Assembly: GCA_003266105.1 (NCBI GenBank) | Contig: MVAA01000037.1 | Coordinates: 14,432 to 32,983, forward strand | DNA from: Methanosphaera sp. rholeuAM6 | Lineage (GTDB): Archaea; Methanobacteriota; Methanobacteria; Methanobacteriales; Methanobacteriaceae | Length of the DNA: 18,552 bases | Direction: 5' to 3' | In this document: positions 15,003 through 18,552 of the stretch, piece after piece | Layout of the letters: each line of letters starts with the position of its first letter | How positions within the stretch are numbered: position 1 is the stretch's first letter | The notes under the pieces: generated by a model | What the model was told of the DNA's origin: nothing | What the model saw: the letters and a program-made list of their open reading frames with translations, nothing else | The model's database searches: none | Position numbers and translations under genes: made by a program

Positions 15003-16067
15003 ATGGAATATTTAACCGATATACACGATTCGTTAAAGACAATTAATGAAGTTAACATAGAGTACATGGATTTGTTTGAACATCCGGAACTCTTTTATGG
15101 AACAACCAATTTCACAGGCAAACATCTTGATTTCTGTAAATATCCAAAGAAAGCCCGTGATGAAATAAGTCAATTCGGTCAGGGTGCAGTTAGTGAAATG
15201 AACAATTTAAACAGCTCATCCTGTGGAGTACGCCTTCGCTTCAAAACCAATTCCAAAAGATTAATCTTTAAGGTAAAATTCAAAAGAAAATGGGGTTACC
15301 TTAAAATGGTTAACTGGGGATCCTTTGGATTTGACGTTTATGGTGTTGTAGGGGAAGAATATGTTCACAGAACCGTATTTGCCCCTTCAGACGGTCATGA
15401 TCTCTTTGCCGAAATGATTGACGTGCCATATAATGGACAGTTATGTATTTTCCTACCGAATTATAATACAATAGAAGAGCTTTATATGGGTATAGATGAA
15501 GGCAGTACTGTTGTGACATTGCCGTATCCACCAAAAAAACGAGTTCCCGTACTGTTTTATGGAAATTCAGTTACACAGGGAGCAGCCGCATCACACAGTG
15601 GAAACAGCTTTCCAAATCTGGTAAGTAAAATCCTTAACAGGGATATAATAAATATTTCATGTTCGGCCTGTTGTCGTGGAACCGATACGATGGCTGATCT
15701 TATTGGACAAATCAACTGTCATACGATTGTCATTGATTACACAAGGAATGCATATAATATTGATGTATTCAAGAAAACGCATGAACGCTTTTATAAAAGG
15801 GTCAGAGAGCATCATCCGGACAAGCATATAATTTTAATGACATCCCAAAGCTTCAACCATTGGTTCGACTATGATGTTTTTGACGAGATAGTAACGGAAA
15901 CGTGCTTTAATGCAATAAGTAATGGTGAAGACACTGATTTGGTATATCAGAAAGAACTCTTTGATGATGACGAATATGACATGATTGCCATAGATTCCAC
16001 ACACTATACTGATTATGCCATGAACGTTGTGGCAAAAACAATATGTGATCTGATTGAAAGATTCTAG
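15003..16067 (+). CDS. SGNH/GDSL-family hydrolase with N-terminal beta-sandwich (copy A, second of pair)
   Basis: A 354-residue protein of the SGNH superfamily, probably an esterase or acyltransferase that removes or moves O-acyl groups on a surface glycan. Residues of about 70-180 form a beta-sandwich, as in two-domain carbohydrate esterases. Block I is G-N-S-V-T-Q-G with nucleophile Ser189, block II has C-C-R-G-T near 223-227, block III contains D-Y-T-R-N-A with Asn249, and block V is D-S-T-H-Y-T-D with Asp331 and His334. The set is complete. The start lies 3 bases after the stop of the partner gene, so translation is probably coupled. It ends the plus-strand operon. No signal peptide is visible, which favours a cytoplasmic step on nucleotide- or lipid-linked glycan. 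The substrate is unknown. Confidence 0.83.
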   Translation: MEYLTDIHDSLKTINEVNIEYMDLFEHPELFYGTTNFTGKHLDFCKYPKKARDEISQFGQGAVSEMNNLNSSSCGVRLRFKTNSKRLIFKVKFKRKWGYLKMVNWGSFGFDVYGVVGEEYVHRTVFAPSDGHDLFAEMIDVPYNGQLCIFLPNYNTIEELYMGIDEGSTVVTLPYPPKKRVPVLFYGNSVTQGAAASHSGNSFPNLVSKILNRDIINISCSACCRGTDTMADLIGQINCHTIVIDYTRNAYNIDVFKKTHERFYKRVREHHPDKHIILMTSQSFNHWFDYDVFDEIVTETCFNAISNGEDTDLVYQKELFDDDEYDMIAIDSTHYTDYAMNVVAKTICDLIERF

Positions 16068-16089
16068 TCGGATGTTCTGAAAATACGGT

Positions 16090-16104
16090 AAAAAAAAGAT
16101 TTTT
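16090..16104. terminator. Bidirectional A/T-tract terminator between convergent SGNH operons
   Basis: Eight A (16090-16097) give a T8 tract on the minus strand, and T5 at 16100-16104 serves the plus strand. They lie in the 96-base gap between two convergent genes, which is where both transcripts should end. The assignment rests on the oligo-T rule for archaeal termination. Confidence 0.55.
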
Positions 16105-16163
16105 AAGAGAATTGTTATTGAATCAGATTATAAAGGGGGATAAGTAAAGTAATGTTAACAGCT

Positions 16164-17225
16164 TTATAATGTTAGTAACTCACAGAGCTTATCAGCAATT
16201 TTGTACATTCCATAATCCGTATAATGGCCTATATCAATAGAAACCAAATCATAATCCTCATAATCGAATAGTTCGGACTGATTTAATAGTAAAGTATTTT
16301 CTCCCCTTGCAATAGCATTTTCATAGGTTTGAATAATAACCTCATCATAGGCCACATACTCTTTCCACTCATTGAAGGAAGCGGCGGTCATAATAATGAT
16401 TTTTATGTCCGGATGTTTTTCCCTGATTTTTCTATAAAACTTTTCATGAGTATTCCTGAGAAATTCGATATTTGGAGCATAACGGGAATAGTCAATAACT
16501 ATTGCCTTACATTTTATGTTACCAATCATTTCGGCTGTTTTTGGAGTTCCTCTACAACATGTAACCATGGACAGATTTATAATGTCATTATCAAGTTTTC
16601 TGCTGACAATATTCGGGAAACTGTTTCCGCTTTTACTTGCAGAAGCACCCTGAGTAATACTGTTGCCGTAGAACAGTATTGGCAACTCGTTGGCCTTGGG
16701 ATACTTAAGCTTATATATTTTGGAACCGTTGTCCAGACCGATAAGCATCCTTTTGATTGAACAGTAATTCGGCAGGAATATGCAGACGGAACTGTTCGGT
16801 GGTATGGCAATATATTTTGCAAATGTACGTATTCCTTCCTTGGTTGCTATCAGTGAATAGTTATGATACTTTCCATCATCGTCAATGATATATACGTCAA
16901 ATCCTGAACTGTTATACAATAGCATATTCTTATGATAATAAGGTTCTGAAAATTCCACTTTAAGTATTAGACGTCTGGATGTGGTTTTGAATCGAATTCT
17001 GTTACCGCATGTACAACTTTTGAACTGTTGCATGGTTTTGTGAACAAATCCGCCTTCTTCTTCCATCTCTTTTTGAACATTCTCATCATATTTGCAGAAA
17101 TTTACCTTGTCTGTTTGAAACGGATTGCCAAAGACCAAATCAGGATAGTCAAACAAATCGAAATAGATGATGTTGTTTTCATTTATTTTTGTTAACGGAT
17201 CATCTATAGACTTTAAATACTCCAT
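16164..17225 (-). CDS. SGNH/GDSL-family hydrolase with N-terminal beta-sandwich (copy B, second of pair)
   Basis: The 353-residue paralogue of the 354-residue hydrolase on the opposite strand, sharing by eye around half its residues and almost identical numbering. Block I is G-N-S-I-T-Q-G with Ser189, block II again has C-C-R-G-T, and block V is D-I-G-H-Y-T-D with Asp331 and His334. A notable difference is block III, D-Y-S-R-Y-A, where tyrosine replaces the Asn249 of copy A that would be expected in the oxyanion hole; this could alter activity or specificity. The ATG at 17225 follows GGAGAT and overlaps the end of the upstream partner gene by 13 bases, so the pair is coupled. No signal peptide is visible. 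The function is probably an esterase or acyltransferase on surface glycan. Confidence 0.82.
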   Translation of the reverse strand: MEYLKSIDDPLTKINENNIIYFDLFDYPDLVFGNPFQTDKVNFCKYDENVQKEMEEEGGFVHKTMQQFKSCTCGNRIRFKTTSRRLILKVEFSEPYYHKNMLLYNSSGFDVYIIDDDGKYHNYSLIATKEGIRTFAKYIAIPPNSSVCIFLPNYCSIKRMLIGLDNGSKIYKLKYPKANELPILFYGNSITQGASASKSGNSFPNIVSRKLDNDIINLSMVTCCRGTPKTAEMIGNIKCKAIVIDYSRYAPNIEFLRNTHEKFYRKIREKHPDIKIIIMTAASFNEWKEYVAYDEVIIQTYENAIARGENTLLLNQSELFDYEDYDLVSIDIGHYTDYGMYKIADKLCELLTL

Positions 17226-18070
17226 TTTGCCAATCTCCTAATGCTTTTTTCGATTTCCTTGTATATTAAGATATTGCCTGCATCATTGATGTAATAATTG
17301 TTAAAGGTACACATATGTCTGTAATTTTCATCATAAAGGTATGACATATCAATAACTTCAATTTCATCATTATCAATAAACTTGTTTATGATGTTGTTGG
17401 CAATGATTTTCTTGAATGATTTAATGCTGGGAATGGTATACCATCCAATAATATGTTTGCAGCGTTTCTTCATCAGTGAAATCACTTCAGGTAAAATTTC
17501 TTCTACAACGGACTCGTTTTGGCTGAAATAATCTAATTCAAGGATACATATATCAACAACGGGAGGATTAGAATTTTTATAATAATCATAAATCTTTTCC
17601 AAATAGTTTTTATCATGAAATGTTGTATGGTAAACTTCAGCATCAAATTTTCTCTCAATAATGTTGGAAAACATGAATCCTGTTGTTGTGCATCCTATTC
17701 CATGACTATTGGATCCTCCAGCGACTAACATGGTTTTTTCAGGCAATATGTTTACTATTGAAGCATAATCATCATCCGATACTTCAACTTGTAATTTGGA
17801 CAGGTGACTGATTATAGGACCATAAATTAAAACCTCATACAATTCATCCTTTTTAACAAAATGGCTCATCATCACAGTGAATTTTGTTAAACTGGAATTA
17901 CAATCAATGTTGAACCATTGTTGTTCTCCAACACGTCTATATAATACACATATACCTTCTCTGGCTGTTAAACCAGTATGTGGGAAATAACCTTTTACTA
18001 TTCCAGAAACTTCAAAGTCTATAGTGAATTTTTTGGAATTGGATTCGAATCTGTATGACATTGAATCCAT
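17213..18070 (-). CDS. SGNH-hydrolase-like protein lacking the block V Asp/His (copy B, first of pair)
   Basis: The 285-residue paralogue of the 302-residue protein at 14091, with the same beta-sandwich plus SGNH-like layout but a shorter N-terminus. Shared landmarks are R-E-G-I, Y-G-P, H-G-I-G-C-T-T against L-G-I-G-C-T-T, D-K-N-Y-L and K-R-C-K-H. Block I reads G-G-S-N-S-H-G, so Ser120 sits at the nucleophile position that is leucine in copy A. The block V equivalent Y-I-N-D-A-G-N has neither the Asp nor the His of the catalytic dyad. It is therefore probably weakly active or inactive, or it uses other residues. Two starts are possible: ATG at 18070, with AGGA upstream, and ATG at 18061; I use the first. 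It heads a two-gene minus-strand operon with the next hydrolase. Confidence 0.7.
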   Translation of the reverse strand: MDSMSYRFESNSKKFTIDFEVSGIVKGYFPHTGLTAREGICVLYRRVGEQQWFNIDCNSSLTKFTVMMSHFVKKDELYEVLIYGPIISHLSKLQVEVSDDDYASIVNILPEKTMLVAGGSNSHGIGCTTTGFMFSNIIERKFDAEVYHTTFHDKNYLEKIYDYYKNSNPPVVDICILELDYFSQNESVVEEILPEVISLMKKRCKHIIGWYTIPSIKSFKKIIANNIINKFIDNDEIEVIDMSYLYDENYRHMCTFNNYYINDAGNILIYKEIEKSIRRLAKWSI

Positions 18071-18431
18071 TGGTGTCCTGATATGGGTATCCTCTTTAAT
18101 AAAATCTAATATAATAAAAATTCTCTCCTTAATAAAAGTGTAATAATTACTTCTTTGTTTTTGATTTTATAAAACTTTTTTCATAATTGGAATATGCTAA
18201 TTTAATTCTTTTTCTCAAATCAGGGTATGCGGCTAATCGCTTAAGTTATTTCATTTCTCAAAAAGATGTGGCCATGAATAATTAGGCTTATCCATCGTTG
18301 CTATAGCAATGTTTAAATATTAATTAAAGTAGATTATAACATACTTTGTACTTGAATACCATCAGTTTTAACATTAATCAAATAATTATCTTAATTGCAG
18401 AATAATCTTAATTAAAAAAGGGGTGTTTGTA
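18071..18431. promoter_or_regulatory. Divergent intergenic region with palindrome and TATA-like element
   Basis: About 360 bases, AT-rich, with no credible gene. A 12-base palindrome TTGCTATAGCAA (18298-18309) is followed within a few bases by TTTAAATAT (18312-18320), which could be the TATA box of the right-hand glycosyltransferase with a palindromic operator beside it. On the minus strand, an A/T element near 18104-18118 may drive the SGNH pair. Element boundaries are inference. Confidence 0.4.
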
Positions 18432-18552
18432 GTGTCGTCAATAAAAATTTCAGTTATAGTACCTGTTTTTAACAAGCAGCAATATTTGAAGGAATGTTTG
18501 GATTCATTAATAAGTCAGTCACTGAAGGATATTGAAATAATCTGTGTTGATG
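18432..18552 (+). CDS. Family 2 glycosyltransferase, N-terminal fragment (runs off the window)
   Basis: Forty codons are visible. The opening I-S-V-I-V-P-V-F-N-K-Q-Q-Y-L and the segment D-I-E-I-I-C-V-D match the start of GT2 enzymes, and it resembles the three glycosyltransferases earlier in the window. The GTG at 18432 is chosen because the GGGGTG ribosome binding site (18420-18425) is well spaced before it; another in-frame GTG at 18423 lies inside that site. It probably begins a further glycan-synthesis operon that continues to the right. The rest of the protein and its specificity cannot be judged. Confidence 0.85.
   Translation, partial: MSSIKISVIVPVFNKQQYLKECLDSLISQSLKDIEIICVD

Larger units (their letters stand above)
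14091..18070. repeat. Inverted duplication of a two-gene SGNH module
   Basis: The plus-strand pair (14091-16067) and minus-strand pair (16164-18070) encode paralogous proteins in the same order, arranged tail to tail around a 96-base centre. Protein similarity is clear, but the DNA has diverged strongly, so the event is old or the copies arrived separately. Each pair has a catalytically complete member preceded by a degenerate one. Confidence 0.75.

Noticed and set aside
16329..16760. Plus-strand open frame of 143 codons
   Set aside because: Antisense to the copy B SGNH hydrolase, with no ribosome binding site or recognisable motif.
1..18552. tRNA or rRNA genes, CRISPR array, insertion sequence or integrase
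   Set aside because: I looked for cloverleaf-like GC-rich stretches, regularly spaced repeats, terminal inverted repeats and transposase motifs and saw none; this was by eye, without covariance or profile searches.

Overview
The window looks like a chromosomal segment of a low-GC, pseudomurein-type methanogenic archaeon, most plausibly Methanobacteriales such as Methanosphaera or Methanobrevibacter. The genus is inference. The archaeal assignment rests on a tRNA-guanine(15) transglycosylase with archaeal C-terminal domains, a stand-alone aspartate carbamoyltransferase regulatory chain with four zinc cysteines, and ribosome binding sites of the GGTGAT/GGAGGT type.

Region 1 (1-1715, plus strand) is housekeeping: the 3' two thirds of tgtA, then pyrI. 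Region 2 (1751-6536, plus strand) follows 35 bases later with no clear promoter. It is a phosphonate cassette: a LicC/PntC-like nucleotidyltransferase, a fused cytidylyltransferase/phosphoenolpyruvate mutase, phosphonopyruvate decarboxylase and an iron-type alcohol dehydrogenase, followed by a small membrane-anchored protein. The predicted chemistry is PEP -> phosphonopyruvate -> phosphonoacetaldehyde -> 2-hydroxyethylphosphonate (HEP), with CTP activation of a phosphonate or alcohol phosphate. No aminotransferase is present, so HEP is a better guess than 2-aminoethylphosphonate.

Region 3 (6748-18552) is a cell-surface glycan island. A minus-strand pair (LicD-family transferase with a beta-rich N-terminus, then an alpha/beta hydrolase with a C-terminal beta domain) diverges from a plus-strand operon of three family 2 glycosyltransferases and two SGNH-hydrolase-like proteins. 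A second copy of the SGNH pair lies tail to tail with the first, in the same gene order but on the minus strand. A further family 2 glycosyltransferase begins at the right edge.

Working model (inference): regions 2 and 3 together build and decorate a surface glycan. The cassette makes a CMP-activated phosphonate, the glycosyltransferases build the chain, the LicD protein transfers the phospho or phosphono group, and the hydrolases trim or exchange acyl groups. A phosphonate-decorated surface glycan in a methanogen, together with paired active/apparently inactive SGNH proteins in inverted duplicate, is the most interesting content here. I see no tRNA, rRNA, CRISPR array or insertion sequence.
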